In this document: positions 1 through 10,784 of the stretch, one piece after another
Layout: each line of letters starts with the position of its first letter
Numbering within the stretch: the stretch's first letter is position 1
Source: Mycetocola spongiae
Lineage (GTDB): Bacteria; Actinomycetota; Actinomycetes; Actinomycetales; Microbacteriaceae
Direction: 5' to 3'
DNA length: 64,000 nt
NCBI RefSeq assembly: GCF_020424085.1
Contig: NZ_CP080203.1
Span: forward strand, 1,984,001 to 2,048,000
Translations under genes and position numbers: made by a program
Notes under the pieces: model-generated
Seen by the model: the letters and a program-made list of their open reading frames with translations, nothing else
Told to the model about the DNA's origin: nothing
Database searches by the model: none

Positions 1-2
1 GG

Positions 3-1016
3 GCCTATGTGGAGGATCTGGCGCAGATCATCGACCTCGACGCGATCCGCGAGGCCGGCGTGCGCATCGGGGCCGATCCGCTGGGCGGCGCGAGTGTGCA
101 CTATTGGCAGGCCATCGCCGAGCGCTATCGGCTGGACCTCACCGTGGTGAACCCCGAGGTGGATCCGCGCTGGTCCTTTATGACGCTGGACTGGGACGGC
201 AAGATTCGGATGGATCCCTCCAGCGCCCACGCGATGGCCTCGGTCCTGGAACACCGCGGGGACTTCGATATCCTCACCGGCAATGATGCCGATGCCGATC
301 GCCACGGAATCGTCACGCCCGATGCCGGGCTGATGAACCCCAATCACTATCTGGCGGTATGCATCGAGTATCTATTCCGCACCCGCACCGGCTGGTCGCC
401 CGAGGCCCGGGTGGGAAAAACCCTGGTTTCCAGCACCATGATCGATCGGGTCAGCGCCGAGATCGGCCGCACCCTGTGGGAGGTGCCGGTGGGCTTTAAA
501 TGGTTTGTTCCGGGCCTGATCGATGGCTCCGTGGGCTTCGGCGGCGAGGAGAGCGCGGGCGCGAGCTTCCTGCGCCGCGATGGCTCGGTCTGGACCACCG
601 ATAAGGACGGCATCATCCTGGCGCTGCTCGCGAGCGAGATTCGCGCGGTCACCGGCAAGAGCCCCTCCGAGCTTTATGCCGGGCTCACCGAGCGCTTCGG
701 CAATCCCGTTTATCGCCGCGTGGATGCCCCGGCCACCCCCGCCCAGAAGGCGGCACTGGCCCGGCTGGACCCGAGCTCCGTGACCGCGACCGAGCTCGCG
801 GGCGATCCGATTATCGCCGCGCTCAGCCATGCCCCGGGCAATGACGCCGCGATTGGCGGCCTTAAGGTGGTCACCGAGCACGCCTGGTTTGCCGCACGCC
901 CCAGCGGCACCGAGGACGTCTATAAGATCTACGCCGAGTCGTTCCGCGGCGAGGAGCACCTCGCGCGCGTGCAGGCCGAGGCGCGCGAGATCGTGGCCGC
1001 CGCCCTCGCGGGCTAG
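3..1016 (+). CDS. pgm: Phosphoglucomutase (alpha-D-glucose 1-phosphate), 3' part
   Basis: Interconverts glucose 1-phosphate and glucose 6-phosphate in the cytoplasm, linking glycolysis to glycogen and cell-wall sugar nucleotides. The reading frame is open to the left edge, so the N-terminal part with the catalytic phosphoserine loop lies outside the window; 337 residues are present. Visible family signatures are the metal-binding loop DADADRHG (residues near 98), the sugar-specificity loop GGEESAGAS (about 180) and the phosphate-binding C-terminal loop [11 protein letters not shown]. These align closely, from memory, with the E. coli Pgm type rather than with phosphomannomutases. No neighbour in the window appears to be co-transcribed; the next gene faces it. 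Confidence 0.95.
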   Translation, partial: AYVEDLAQIIDLDAIREAGVRIGADPLGGASVHYWQAIAERYRLDLTVVNPEVDPRWSFMTLDWDGKIRMDPSSAHAMASVLEHRGDFDILTGNDADADRHGIVTPDAGLMNPNHYLAVCIEYLFRTRTGWSPEARVGKTLVSSTMIDRVSAEIGRTLWEVPVGFKWFVPGLIDGSVGFGGEESAGASFLRRDGSVWTTDKDGIILALLASEIRAVTGKSPSELYAGLTERFGNPVYRRVDAPATPAQKAALARLDPSSVTATELAGDPIIAALSHAPGNDAAIGGLKVVTEHAWFAARPSGTEDVYKIYAESFRGEEHLARVQAEAREIVAAALAG

Positions 1017-1062
1017 CCCCGCTTTGCCGGGTCCGGGTGCGTGAGCCCCGGGCCCCTCCCGG

Positions 1063-1962
1063 TTAGGGGATCGAGTAGAACCAGGCCTTCATCTGGGCCC
1101 CGCCGGTATTGGCGGCGTTCTTTTCGGCGATCAGCTCGTCGAGGTCCCGATAATCGCCGTCGAGGTTATGGCTCACAAACGCCACCTTGGTCTGGCCGTC
1201 CACGACCTTCACGCTGGATACCGTCATCACATGATCCGGGCGGCCCTGGCCGGTCCACAGGAACATGCCGATATCGCCGATCTTGAGCTGATCGCGCTGG
1301 TCCAGCTCGAGGCGCTTGGCCCCGCGGCTGGCATCGCTCGCGAGCCACTGATCCATGCTCGGGGTGAACCGCCAGCTCTCGGTGGAGGCCGGGGCATTCA
1401 CGCCGGGGCTATTCCACTGCGGGCTCTGCGCCCAGCCGCGGGCGATCAGGCCCTGGCTGGTGAAATTGGTGCAGTCCCCGCCGGAGGGGTTCATATTGCC
1501 CCAGACCGAGGTGTTGTAGTTATTCCAGTGCGTAAACAGATACTGCATCTGGTGATCCACGGGGGCCACGGCCCGATAGTCAAAATTTGCGCCGCCGGCC
1601 ACCGCGGTGCCCTCGGCGGTGAGTGCGGTGACCGCCACGGCGCCCGGCTGGAAGCCGTGCTTGGCCGGGACGATCACGCTGAGCGAACCATCACCCTCCA
1701 CGCGCAGATCGGTGCCGGCCTCCTCGCCAAAGAGCACGGACGTCACGGCGTCCAGGTGCTCGCCCGTGAGGGTGACCCGCTCGCCGCCCACCAGGCCGCC
1801 CTCGGCCGGGGATACCGCCGCGAGCGCGGCCGCGCCGGGGGCCGCGGAGGACGCGGCGGGCGCGGGGGTTCCCTCAACAGAGGGCGCCGCCTGCGCGCAG
1901 CCGGTCAGGGCAAGCGCGAGCACGCCGGTCACGGCAAAAAGATGCATCCGGGATGACGACAC
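1063..1962 (-). CDS. Secreted lipoprotein with TIG-like and amidase domains
   Basis: Predicted lipid-anchored protein on the outer face of the membrane. With a GTG start at 1962, preceded seven bases away by AAAGGTGG, the 299-residue product begins with a short basic stretch, a hydrophobic segment and a lipobox LTGC with Cys22. A low-complexity Ala/Pro/Ser linker follows, then an IPT/TIG-like beta domain (about residues 50-140), then a C-terminal region with GGDCTNFTSQGL, resembling the putative amidase family (Amidase_6) in which that Cys would be the nucleophile. A longer in-frame start at 1980 would place the ribosome site inside the gene, so the shorter start is preferred. The substrate is unknown; a peptidoglycan or peptide amide bond is a guess. 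Confidence 0.75.
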   Translation of the reverse strand: MSSSRMHLFAVTGVLALALTGCAQAAPSVEGTPAPAASSAAPGAAALAAVSPAEGGLVGGERVTLTGEHLDAVTSVLFGEEAGTDLRVEGDGSLSVIVPAKHGFQPGAVAVTALTAEGTAVAGGANFDYRAVAPVDHQMQYLFTHWNNYNTSVWGNMNPSGGDCTNFTSQGLIARGWAQSPQWNSPGVNAPASTESWRFTPSMDQWLASDASRGAKRLELDQRDQLKIGDIGMFLWTGQGRPDHVMTVSSVKVVDGQTKVAFVSHNLDGDYRDLDELIAEKNAANTGGAQMKAWFYSIP

Positions 1963-4021
<2,059 letters not shown>

Positions 4022-4159
4022 TAAAGCTCTGGGAGCAGGGAGTGGCCCTCGCGCGGGGGCGGACAATCTGACAAGGTTGTTGCTACAAGTGAAGGCGGGG
4101 GTTCCTTCCCTCGCCTCTTCCGTGCAACCAGCACCCCCGGGGTGCACCTAGGAGCCAAT

Positions 4160-4600
4160 ATGACCCCTTCGATCAGAACCTCCCTCGGCCTCGCAATCCT
4201 GCGCGTGGCCCTCGGCATCATCTTCCTCGCCCACGGCTGGCAGAAGATCACCGAGTTCACCCTCTCCGGCACCACCGAGGCCTTCCGCGGCATGGGCGTG
4301 CCCCTGCCCGAGCTGGTGGGTCCCGCCGTCGCGATCCTGGAGCTGGTGGGTGGGGCCGCCCTGATCCTCGGGCTCGCCACGCGCGTATTCGGCGCGCTCC
4401 TGGCCGCCGATATGCTCGGCGCCCTGATCTTTGTGCACGCCTCCGCGGGCATCTTTGTGGACGCCGGCGGTTATGAGCTGGTGCTCGCCCTGGCCGCGGG
4501 TGGCGTGGCCCTCGCGCTGACCGGCCCGGGGGCCTTCGCCCTGGACCACCCGATTTCCACCCGCCTGCGGGCACGCCGCGCCGAGACCCCGGCCTCCTAA
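4160..4600 (+). CDS. DoxX family membrane protein
   Basis: Small integral membrane protein of 146 residues with four hydrophobic segments (about 10-30, 55-75, 78-98 and 108-128). The first contains the family pattern GIIFLAHGWQK and the second the AxxELxGGxALILGL pattern. Start is the ATG at 4160 with AGGAG at 4150-4154. DoxX proteins are linked to redox homeostasis and to partner oxidoreductases, but their reaction is not settled. It is flanked by a strong terminator downstream, so it appears to be monocistronic. Confidence 0.9.
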   Translation: MTPSIRTSLGLAILRVALGIIFLAHGWQKITEFTLSGTTEAFRGMGVPLPELVGPAVAILELVGGAALILGLATRVFGALLAADMLGALIFVHASAGIFVDAGGYELVLALAAGGVALALTGPGAFALDHPISTRLRARRAETPAS

Positions 4601-4615
4601 CCGAGGCCATCCCTC

Positions 4616-4652
4616 GCGGGCCCCGTTCCGGGTGGAACGGGGCCCGCGTTTC
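4616..4652 (+). terminator. Intrinsic terminator after the DoxX gene
   Basis: Perfect 14-bp stem (4616-4629 with 4634-4647) closed by a GGGT loop and followed by GTTTCT. It lies 15 bases after the stop codon. Confidence 0.85.
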
Positions 4653-4736
4653 TGCGCGGCACTGGCGGCCGGGCCGCGCGATCGGATACGGTGGCGGAAC
4701 GCGCACCCCGCGATACCCCCAGCAGGAAGCCCCACC

Positions 4737-5762
4737 ATGACACCGTCGTCCACCCCCGCCCCTCCGCCGCTGCGCCTCGGCCAGCTTGGCGCCGCCTCGA
4801 TCGCCAAAAATGCGCTGATCGACGCCTCCCGCAGCACCGGGGACAGCCTGGTGGCGGTGGCCGCCCGCTCCCCCGAGCGCGGCACCGCCTATGCGCTCGA
4901 GCACGGCTTTGCCCGCTCCGAGGACTCCTATGCGGCCCTGCTCGCCTCCCCCGATATCGAGGCGGTATATATCCCGCTGCCCAATGGGCTGCACGGGCCC
5001 TGGGCCGAGCGGGCCCTCCTCGCGGGTAAACACGTCCTCGTCGAAAAACCCTTCGCCTCGAGCGCGGCCGAGGCCCGCCGGGTCCTGGCCGTGGCCTCAC
5101 GCACCGGGCTCGTGGCCGCGGAGGCCTTTCACTATGCGCTGCACCCCCTGCTCCTGCGCCTGCGGGAGCTGCTCTCCGCGGGGGCCATCGGCCGGGTCAC
5201 CGGGGCCGAGATCATCTGCGTGATTCCGGCACCTCCCGCAACCGATGCGCGCTGGAATACGGCCCTGGCCGGCGGCACCATCATGGACGTGGGCTGCTAT
5301 GGCCTGCACGCCGCGGCCGCGCTCGGCCGCTATCTGGGCGGCCCGGCGCGCGTGCTCTCGGCGGTCGCCGAGGCCGATCCCGCGGATCCCGAGATGGATC
5401 GCGCGATGGAGATCACCCTCGGCTATCCCACGGGTCCCGCCGTGCGGCTCCGCACCGCGATGAACGCGCGGGAGATGGAGTTTTCGCTGCGGATTTCCGG
5501 CGAGCGCGGCGAGCTCTTCCTGCCGTGTTTTGTGCTGCCACACCGCGATGACAGGCTCATCCTGCGCACCGCGGCCGGTGAGTCCACCGAGCACCTCGGC
5601 ACCCGCAGCTCCTATGCGTATCAGCTGGAGGCCTTTGCCGCGGCGGTGCGGGGGGTCACCCCGTTCCCGGTCACGCCCGGGGACACCCTCGAGGTCATGA
5701 ACCTCATCGACGACGCCTATCGCGCCGCCGGGATGTCCCCGCGCCCGGGGAGTTCCCTCTAG
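4737..5762 (+). CDS. Gfo/Idh/MocA family NAD(P)-dependent oxidoreductase
   Basis: Cytoplasmic dehydrogenase of the glucose-fructose oxidoreductase/myo-inositol dehydrogenase family. The ATG at 4737 follows AGGAAG. Of 341 residues the first 120 form a Rossmann fold (LGAASIAKNAL dinucleotide loop, then VLVEKPFA with the conserved catalytic lysine); the C-terminal domain has GGTIMDVGCYGLHA with the Asp and His of the active site. The substrate cannot be read from sequence; trans-dihydrodiol or sugar derivatives are typical. Its stop codon shares the bases CTAG with the stop of the convergent gene. Confidence 0.85.
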   Translation: MTPSSTPAPPPLRLGQLGAASIAKNALIDASRSTGDSLVAVAARSPERGTAYALEHGFARSEDSYAALLASPDIEAVYIPLPNGLHGPWAERALLAGKHVLVEKPFASSAAEARRVLAVASRTGLVAAEAFHYALHPLLLRLRELLSAGAIGRVTGAEIICVIPAPPATDARWNTALAGGTIMDVGCYGLHAAAALGRYLGGPARVLSAVAEADPADPEMDRAMEITLGYPTGPAVRLRTAMNAREMEFSLRISGERGELFLPCFVLPHRDDRLILRTAAGESTEHLGTRSSYAYQLEAFAAAVRGVTPFPVTPGDTLEVMNLIDDAYRAAGMSPRPGSSL

Positions 5763-6610
5763 GCGTCGCGCAGGGTATCGATCAGCGTGCGGGTGGGGCG
5801 GCCGATCAGCTCGCGCAGCTCACCCGAGGTATTATCCAGCGTGCCCGCGGCCACACCCTCGTCCATCGCCACCAGGAAACCGGCGGTGCCCGCGTCGAGC
5901 CCCGCGGCCCGGAGCGCCTCACCCTGCTCGGCGGGGGTGCGCTCGATATTGCTGACCGGGGTGCCCAGTACCTCGCCGAGGATATCCGCCAACTCGGCGA
6001 AGTTCCAGGCGGTATCGCCCGCGAGCTCATATGTGCGCCCGGTGTGCCCCTCGCCGGTCAGGACGGTGGCGGCGGCCGCGGCATAATCGGCGCGCGCGGC
6101 ACTCGCGATGCGCCCGCCCGCGGTGGCCGAGGAGATCTCCCCGGTCTGGCGCGCCTGCTCCAGCATGGGCAGATAGTTTTCGTTATACCAACCGTCACGC
6201 AGGAACGTAAACGGCACTCCCGAGGCCTCGATCACGCGCTCGGTGGCGGCGTGATCGGGGGCCAGGACGTGGCTGGAGTTTTGGGCGTCCAGGATCGAGG
6301 TATAGGCGAGGTGGCCCACCCCGGCCTCGGCGGCGGCGGCCACGGCATTGGCGTGCTGGCCGGCACGGTCGTTCATGTCATTGGAGGAGATCAGCAGCAC
6401 GCGCTCCTGCCCGGCAAATGCGGCGCGCAGGGATTCGGGATCGCGATAATCGAGGCGGGCGGTCTTCAGCCCGCGCGAGGCAAACTCGGCGAGGGCCACC
6501 TCGTTGCGGCCACCCGCGGTGATCTGCCCGGCGGGGACCCCGCGGCCCAGCAGCTCGGCGATGACCAGCTGACCCAGCGATCCGGTGGCTCCGGTGATAA
6601 GAATTGACAT
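5759..6610 (-). CDS. QorB/NmrA-like NAD(P)H quinone oxidoreductase
   Basis: Atypical short-chain dehydrogenase of 283 residues, with the NmrA/QorB N-terminal loop ITGATGSLGQ, the basic GGRN segment after the second strand that favours NADPH, and a region FLRDGWYNENY typical of this group. Related proteins reduce quinones in the response to electrophiles. It is divergently transcribed from an HxlR-type regulator, the arrangement known for qor2-qorR in Corynebacterium. Function as a redox-stress quinone reductase is therefore family knowledge plus context. Confidence 0.85.
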   Translation of the reverse strand: MSILITGATGSLGQLVIAELLGRGVPAGQITAGGRNEVALAEFASRGLKTARLDYRDPESLRAAFAGQERVLLISSNDMNDRAGQHANAVAAAAEAGVGHLAYTSILDAQNSSHVLAPDHAATERVIEASGVPFTFLRDGWYNENYLPMLEQARQTGEISSATAGGRIASAARADYAAAAATVLTGEGHTGRTYELAGDTAWNFAELADILGEVLGTPVSNIERTPAEQGEALRAAGLDAGTAGFLVAMDEGVAAGTLDNTSGELRELIGRPTRTLIDTLRDA

Positions 6611-6706
6611 GATGTACCTTTCCTGCGGCTATGGGTTAAATGCCCGGGGGCGATGTGCTTCATAAGGAGGAACCCTCCCACTTTCCCATACATTCCATTT
6701 GGGGGG

Positions 6707-6722
6707 TACCCACTTTTAGGTA
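6707..6722. promoter_or_regulatory. Candidate HxlR operator TACC-N8-GGTA
   Basis: Inverted repeat TACC at 6707-6710 and GGTA at 6719-6722 in the intergenic region of the reductase and its regulator. It overlaps the -10 hexamer TAAGCT (6721-6726) that stands six bases before the regulator ATG, so bound protein would block its own promoter. Assignment is inference from position and symmetry. Confidence 0.55.
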
Positions 6723-6732
6723 AGCTTAGAAA

Positions 6733-7098
6733 ATGACTACCGAGCTTGGCGCCGACCTCGCGCGCTTCGGCGCCGTGGACGGCGTCCTCCAATCCGCCTG
6801 CCCCAGCCGCGCACTCCTGGATCATGTGACCGGCAAATGGGGTGTGCTCGTGGTGGTGAGCCTCAACGGCCGCACCCTGCGCTGGAGCGAATTGCTGCGC
6901 GGCATCGAGGGCATCAGCGAAAAAATGCTCGCGCAGACGCTGCGCACCCTGGAGGCCGATGGCGTGGTGATCCGCCATGCCTATCCCGTGGTGCCCCCGC
7001 ATGTGGAATACCGGCTGAGCGAGGCGGGCGGCGAGCTCGCGGGCCATATGGAGAGCCTGCTGGGCTGGGCGCTCGACCACTCCTCCGCGCGGGTCTAG
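6733..7098 (+). CDS. HxlR/DUF24 redox-type transcriptional regulator (QorR-like)
   Basis: Winged-helix regulator of 121 residues. The N-terminal Cys23 in QSACPSRALLDHVTGKW is the residue that DUF24 regulators such as YodB, HypR and QorR use to sense quinones or oxidants; it is the only cysteine near the DNA-binding domain. The wing region (ISEKMLAQTLRTLEADG) is typical. The gene seems leaderless: TAAGCT ends six bases before the ATG and no ribosome site is visible. It most likely represses itself and the divergent quinone reductase. Its stop shares CTAG with the convergent ATPase gene. Confidence 0.88.
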   Translation: MTTELGADLARFGAVDGVLQSACPSRALLDHVTGKWGVLVVVSLNGRTLRWSELLRGIEGISEKMLAQTLRTLEADGVVIRHAYPVVPPHVEYRLSEAGGELAGHMESLLGWALDHSSARV

Positions 7099-9449
7099 GC
7101 CCCCGCGCGGGCCCGCGCGCGGCGCGAACGCCAGGCCATGAGCCGCCACGTACCCAGGATCCCGAGGATCGCAATCCCCGCGGACACCAGGGCAAAGCCG
7201 GTAAAGGCCAGGTTTCCGGGGTCCAACTGGAAAATCTTGCCACCCCACGGGGTGACCAGCAGCAGCGTGACCGCGCCGGCCATCGCCGCCACGAGCAGCA
7301 CCTTCCACGGCACATAGGGGCGCGCCACGGCGGCGAGCACCCAGAGCGCCACCGCGAGCACCGTGATCAGCGCCGAGGTGGAGGCCTGCACCTGCGCCTC
7401 GCCGAGCGCCGCATGGCGATCGAAGGTCACCAGGAAGGTGGTCATGGTGGCCGCGGCAATCCACGCCCCCGCGGGGATCGCGATCCGCAATACGCGGCCC
7501 ACAAAGCCCGGCCGCGCCCGCTCGGTATTGGGGGCCAGCGAGAGCAGGAACGCGGGAATGCCGATCGTGAACCACGCGATGATCGTGATGTGCCGCGGCA
7601 GGAACGGGAACGGTACCGCTGCAATCACCGTGATCATCGCGAGCAGGATCGAGTACACCGTCTTGGTGAGGAACAGGGTCGAGACGCGCTCGATATTGCC
7701 GATCACGCGGCGGCCCTCGGCCACCACATGCGGCAGGGTTGCGAAGCTATCGTCCAGCAGCACGATCCGGGAGACCGCGCGGCTCGCGGGGCTGCCCGAG
7801 CCCATCGCCACCCCGACGTTGGCCTCCTTGAGTGCAAGCACATCGTTCACGCCATCGCCGGTCATGGCCACGCCGTGCCCCTCGGCCCGCAGCGCACGCA
7901 CCATATCGCGCTTCTGCTCGGGATTAACCCGGCCAAAGACGGTGCCCGCGGCGATCCGATCGGAAAACTCCTCGCCCGGCTCGGGGAGCGTGCGGGCATC
8001 CACGGGGGTCTCGGCGGCGGGGATACCCAGCGTCGCCGCAACCGCACCCACGCTGGCCGCGTTATCGCCCGAAATGACCTTCACGGCCACGTCCTGCTCG
8101 GCAAAATAATCGAGTGCGCCGCGCGCCTCGGGCCGCACCCGCTGCCCCAGCACCACGAGTGCCGCGGGGGTCACGGTGCCCGGGATTTGCTCGGCCGGCG
8201 GGAGCTCGCCGATGCGCCCGAGCAGCAGCACGCGCAGGCCGCGCGCGGCCAGGGCCTCGGATTCCGCGCGCGCGGGATCGGCCTCGGGAAGCAGCACATC
8301 GGGGGCGCCGAGGATCCACGCGCCGCGATCGCGGAACTCGCCCGCACTCCACTTGCGCGCGGAGGAAAACGGCACGCTGCCCACGCGCTCCCATGCGCTG
8401 TCTCCGGGCAGCCCGGCGATGATCGCCGCGATGCTCGCATTGGGCCGCTCCTCGGCCCCGCCCAGGGCCCGCAGGGCGTCCTCGATCTCGCCGTCCTCGG
8501 CCAGCGGGCGCACCTCGTCCAGGGTCATGCCGTTCTCGGTGAGCGTGCCGGTTTTATCGGTGCACACCACGTCCACGCGCGCGAGCTCCTCGATCGCGGG
8601 CAGGTCCTGCACGAGGCAGTTGCGCTTGCCCAGCCGGATCACTCCCACCGCGAGCGCCACGCTGGTCATCAGGACCAGCCCCTCGGGGACCATCGGCACC
8701 AGCGCGGCCACCATGCCCCGCAGCGCCTCGTCCAGCGGCTGATTATTGCGAAAAAGCTGGTTAAAAATGGTGAGGATCCCGACCGGGATCAGCACATAGG
8801 TGATGACCTTGAGGATGCGGTCGATCCCGGCGCGCAATTCGCTGCGCACCGGGCGGAAGCCGCGCGCCTCCGCGGCGAGGCGCTGCGCAAATGCATCCGC
8901 TCCCACCCGGTCGGCGCGGAACGAGCCCGAACCGGCCACCACATAGCTGCCCGAGAGCACACGATCGCCCGGATTTTTCAGCACCGGATCGCTTTCGCCC
9001 GTGAGCATCGACTCGTCCACCTCGAGGCCCACGGCGGTCAGCACGGGGCCGTCCACGATGATGGTATCCCCGCTGGCGAGGATCACCACGTCATCACAGA
9101 CCAGCTCGGCGGCGGGCACCGAGCGGCGCTCCCCCTCGCGCAGCACCGTGGGGTCCACCCGGCCGATGATCGCGAGGCGGTCCAGCGTGCGCTTGGCCCG
9201 GAACTCCTGGATCATGCCCACCGAGCTATTCACCAGGATGAGCGCGCCAAAGAGCCCGTCGATCAGGTGCCCGGTGAAGGCCACGATCCCAAAGAGGATC
9301 GCGTAAATCGCGTTGATGCGGGTAAATACATTGCTGCGGATGATGTCCCACGGGGAACGGCTCGTGGTGCGCTCCACGATATTGGCCCGCCCGGAGGCGA
9401 TCCGCTCGGCGACCTCGGTATCCGATAATCCGCGCATATATTTCGACAC
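7095..9449 (-). CDS. Cation-translocating P-type ATPase, CtpE-like
   Basis: Membrane pump of 784 residues that couples ATP hydrolysis to cation transport. Motifs in order: actuator TGES (150-153), transmembrane PEGL (255-258), phosphorylation site DKTGTLT (298-304), nucleotide domain, hinge MTGDGVNDVLAL, then about six C-terminal membrane segments. There is no N-terminal heavy-metal domain, and the VPEGL motif instead of CPC argues against copper or zinc transport. The layout resembles mycobacterial CtpE, reported to transport calcium. The GTG start lies three bases after the stop of the LCP gene, so translation is probably coupled and a role in cell envelope calcium balance is plausible. Confidence 0.88.
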   Translation of the reverse strand: MSKYMRGLSDTEVAERIASGRANIVERTTSRSPWDIIRSNVFTRINAIYAILFGIVAFTGHLIDGLFGALILVNSSVGMIQEFRAKRTLDRLAIIGRVDPTVLREGERRSVPAAELVCDDVVILASGDTIIVDGPVLTAVGLEVDESMLTGESDPVLKNPGDRVLSGSYVVAGSGSFRADRVGADAFAQRLAAEARGFRPVRSELRAGIDRILKVITYVLIPVGILTIFNQLFRNNQPLDEALRGMVAALVPMVPEGLVLMTSVALAVGVIRLGKRNCLVQDLPAIEELARVDVVCTDKTGTLTENGMTLDEVRPLAEDGEIEDALRALGGAEERPNASIAAIIAGLPGDSAWERVGSVPFSSARKWSAGEFRDRGAWILGAPDVLLPEADPARAESEALAARGLRVLLLGRIGELPPAEQIPGTVTPAALVVLGQRVRPEARGALDYFAEQDVAVKVISGDNAASVGAVAATLGIPAAETPVDARTLPEPGEEFSDRIAAGTVFGRVNPEQKRDMVRALRAEGHGVAMTGDGVNDVLALKEANVGVAMGSGSPASRAVSRIVLLDDSFATLPHVVAEGRRVIGNIERVSTLFLTKTVYSILLAMITVIAAVPFPFLPRHITIIAWFTIGIPAFLLSLAPNTERARPGFVGRVLRIAIPAGAWIAAATMTTFLVTFDRHAALGEAQVQASTSALITVLAVALWVLAAVARPYVPWKVLLVAAMAGAVTLLLVTPWGGKIFQLDPGNLAFTGFALVSAGIAILGILGTWRLMAWRSRRARARAGA

Positions 9450-9452
9450 GCG

Positions 9453-10685
9453 CTATTTTGCGCAGGTCTCCTGATTGGCCGTCTGCCCGCGCAGCGTGGT
9501 CGGGAGCGGGACGGGAACGGTCGGGGGCGGGCTGGCCGCGCCGGTCTCGGGGGCCGCGGGCGTCTCCGGCACCGCGGGGGCCTGGGTCTCGGGGGCCGCG
9601 GGATCGGTGGTGGCCGGATCGGTTGCGGGCGGCTCGGAGCCGGCCAGCACCAGGGGCACATCCGCGCGCAGCGCTGCGAAGATCTGGTCCGTCTCGGATT
9701 TAATCGGCTCCACGCGGTTGCGGTCGGCCGGATAGTCCTGCACGGGCAGCTGAATCAGCACCATGCGCTCGAGGTCCACACCCGCGAGCGTTCCGAGCAG
9801 GCCCACCATGCTGCCGAGCGAGCCCAGCGCCTGGTCCACGCTGATCGACTTGGAGGCGGCATCGGCCAGGGAGAATAGCGCCACCGGGTTGCTCAGGGTT
9901 CCGGCGCTCTTTACCTTGCGGGCCAGAGCGGAGAGGAAGGACTGCTGCGCGGCGATGCGACCCATATCGCTGCCGTCGCCGAAGCCGTGCCGGGTGCGGA
10001 GGAAGGCCAGCGCCTCGGCGCCCTGCACATTATGCATTCCGGCGGGGAGGTTCAGTCCCGAATATTTATCGTCCACGTCCTCGGCGAGGCATACATCCAC
10101 GCCACCGATGGCCTCGGTCACCGTGATCGCGGCATCAAAGTCCACCACCACAAAATGATCGATGTCCAGGCCGGTGAACTCGCGGATCGCGTCGAGGGAG
10201 CAGTGCGGGCCATAACCCAGCGCGCTGTTGATCTGTCCCACGCGCTGCGCGCGCGAGACATTGCCCGCGGCATCGGTGCAGGAGGGAATCGGCATCATCG
10301 TATCGCGCGGGAAGCTCACCAGGGTGGCGTCCTCGTGATTGGCCGAGACGTGCAGGAGCATCAGCACATCGGAGCGGGCCCCGTGCTCATCCTGCCCGTA
10401 GTCTCCGGTGACCTGGCCGTCGCGGGTATCCGAACCCATGATCAGCAGGTTTACCGGGCCGTCCCAGTCGGGGATTTCCACGGTCTTCTCGGTGGATCCG
10501 GGCCGGGCCACGACGTTCTCGGTGATATTACCCAATACTCGCAGATACGCGGTGGCCGCAAAGCCTCCCACACACATCATCACCATGGCGGTGAGGGTGG
10601 CCGTCCAGACCAGCACCGGATGGGTACTGCGTTTGGCATGGCGAGGGGGAGGAAAAGCCGCGGCGGCTTGCGTCGTTCGTGGCAC
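9453..10685 (-). CDS. LytR-CpsA-Psr (LCP) family cell-wall glycopolymer ligase
   Basis: Type II membrane protein predicted to transfer undecaprenyl-linked glycopolymers (such as arabinogalactan or teichoic acid analogues) to peptidoglycan. Start chosen at GTG 10685 because GAAGGG lies six bases before it; a -10-like TAGGAT is at 10746-10751 on the minus strand. The 410-residue product has a basic N-terminus, one transmembrane helix (about 20-45) and an external LCP domain with SDTRD, ARSDVLMLLHV, FPRDTMMPI and FLRTRHGFGDGSDMGR, the arginine-rich active-site motif. The last 75 residues are Pro/Ala/Thr-rich, likely a wall-spanning tail. It leads the operon with the P-type ATPase. Confidence 0.92.
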   Translation of the reverse strand: MPRTTQAAAAFPPPRHAKRSTHPVLVWTATLTAMVMMCVGGFAATAYLRVLGNITENVVARPGSTEKTVEIPDWDGPVNLLIMGSDTRDGQVTGDYGQDEHGARSDVLMLLHVSANHEDATLVSFPRDTMMPIPSCTDAAGNVSRAQRVGQINSALGYGPHCSLDAIREFTGLDIDHFVVVDFDAAITVTEAIGGVDVCLAEDVDDKYSGLNLPAGMHNVQGAEALAFLRTRHGFGDGSDMGRIAAQQSFLSALARKVKSAGTLSNPVALFSLADAASKSISVDQALGSLGSMVGLLGTLAGVDLERMVLIQLPVQDYPADRNRVEPIKSETDQIFAALRADVPLVLAGSEPPATDPATTDPAAPETQAPAVPETPAAPETGAASPPPTVPVPLPTTLRGQTANQETCAK

Positions 10686-10784
10686 AAAGATCCCTTCGGA
10701 AGGCCGGATATCCAACACGGGAGTGCTGGCGTAGCCATGGGGAATATCCTACCCCGGCGGCCTCAACGCCAGCACCGCGGGCGC

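Noticed and set aside
1168-1956. A 262-codon frame opposite the lipoprotein
   Set aside because: The minus-strand product has a lipobox, ribosome site and domains; the plus frame has none.
6837-9428. An 863-codon plus-strand frame
   Set aside because: Antisense to the P-type ATPase; composition rich in Arg, His and Gly with no domain; the ATPase motifs on the other strand are complete.
10740-10742. A possible leaderless ATG seven bases after TAGGAT upstream of the LCP gene
   Set aside because: It is in another frame and that frame stops after a short stretch with no features. The LCP GTG with its own ribosome site is the better start, and TAGGAT then serves a leadered mRNA.
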